The notes beneath the pieces were generated by a model. It did no database searches. It saw nothing but the letters and a program-made list of their open reading frames with translations, and was not told the origin of the DNA. 31,820 nucleotides of DNA from Fomitopsis serialis (taxonomy: Eukaryota; Basidiomycota; Agaricomycetes; Polyporales; Fomitopsidaceae), in contig NW_025955393.1 in the NCBI RefSeq assembly GCF_022376445.1, forward strand, positions 1-31,820, in the 5' to 3' direction. Below, one piece after another: positions 31,124 to 31,820 of the stretch; position 1 is the first letter of the stretch, and every line of letters starts with the position of its first letter. The position numbers and the translations under genes were made by a program.

Positions 31124-31820
31124 TCAAGTACGCGAACGCGAACGCGAACCCCTGCCACGACGAGAGATACTTCGAGGGGGCACGTACTCGTCGTTGGCGC
31201 CGTCGTCCTCTACGACGTGCTTGTCCTCGTACGCCTTATCCGACGCAGTGGGGCTAATCTGCAGCTCCTTCGGAGCACGCACGCGCGGCGGCGGGGTAAC
31301 GAGGCGAACTCTCTTGCGGTAATCCGCGACGCGAGCGTTGTCCGGGTCGCCGTCCAACTCGTCGTCCGGTTGTCCTGGTTAACAGCGATCTTCTGTACCT
31401 TTTCAGCAGACGTCGCCACGTCTATGATATAAGCAATTTCAGCGTCGCTCTCCTTCTGGTGCATCTCCTCGTCTCGCTTTCGCTTCGTCCCCGCCCCCAT
31501 CTCGACGGTCTTCCTCAAATTGAGGTTGGCGAAGCTGTCTCGCGCTTTGACGAGGGCGGCGACACGGATCCCCTCGACAAAGGCCGGTATGGGGTTCTCG
31601 ACGAGGGGCGTCGTCAGGTTGAGTTGACGAGTGGCAACCAGGCGCGTCTTGACCTCGCTCAATGAATGGCTGTCACCCTTCAGCAAAGCCTCTTGTATCC
31701 AAGCGTGACAGCGCTGGACGTTGGCCGTAGAACGAGCCATACGAACGCCTGTCGCCCAGCGCTCCACCACCGCCTCCATCGCTCCTCGCACTACTTCGTC
31801 AGGGAGCGCCAGATCGACAT
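31124..31820 (-). CDS. hypothetical protein, 5' partial, one apparent frameshift
   Basis: Minus-strand coding runs in from the window end (DLALPDEVVRGAMEAVVERW) with no start inside the window. A helical region follows (CHAWIQEALLKGD, KARDSFANLNLRKTVEMGAG), then a basic KRKRDEE patch. Near 31365-31371 the frame changes: AVNQDN in one frame continues as DDELDGDPDNARVADYRKRV in the next, which one extra C in the CC run would restore. The tail is acidic (DKHVVEDDGANDEY), then Arg/Ser-rich (RGRGSRSRSRT), ending at 31124. The family is unknown. Composition suggests a nuclear protein. Confidence 0.55.

Overview
The window looks like nuclear DNA of a basidiomycete fungus, most likely an Agaricomycete and perhaps a polypore. 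Genes are split by many 46-70 nt GT-AG introns with CTAAC or CTGAC branch points. The recognisable families (F-box/leucine-rich proteins, DUF6532-like proteins, proteins with a C-terminal 2-oxoglutarate dioxygenase fold, abbreviated protein-kinase folds) are ones I associate with expanded mushroom families. Everything was read by eye from translations and splice signals; no database was searched. I saw no rRNA, tRNA, CRISPR array or bacterial-type operon.

Layout. 1-5057: a divergent pair, a Cys-rich zinc-finger-like, highly charged protein (minus, 3' end outside the window) and a ten-exon low-complexity protein (plus). 5190-5720: a 76-bp minisatellite, followed by a 5'-incomplete kinase-like gene (6000-6721). 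6722-14844: mostly gene-poor DNA with repeats: a ~500-bp long palindrome (8349-8845), a 24-bp tandem repeat (12115-12310), a C-rich minisatellite (about 12980-13760) and a diverged inverted-repeat pair (11196/14262). 14845-16606: an apparently intact F-box protein. 17231-17855: a 625-bp MITE-like element with 36-bp terminal inverted repeats and TA flanks. 19044-24813: two tandem DUF6532-like paralogues on minus, the upstream one with an in-frame UGA, the downstream one abutted at its 5' end by an AT-richer segment. 25109-28285: an eleven-exon 2OG-Fe(II) dioxygenase-fold protein (minus). 28625-29982: a threonyl-tRNA synthetase pseudogene that has lost its catalytic core. 30328-~30930: a small plus-strand gene with a SUMO-interaction-like motif. 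31124-31820: a 5'-partial minus-strand gene of unknown function.

From about 19 kb on, almost every gene is on the minus strand, and several encode charged, Lys/Glu-rich, apparently nuclear proteins of unknown function. Nothing in the sequence proves that they act together. The most unusual genome-level signal is nine one-base deficits, each falling in a G or C run or at a G|GT splice donor, which break otherwise convincing reading frames in five loci, while the F-box gene and the downstream DUF6532-like gene are clean. Either the consensus under-calls short G/C runs, or these loci are decaying; the threonyl-tRNA synthetase copy is certainly decayed whichever is true.
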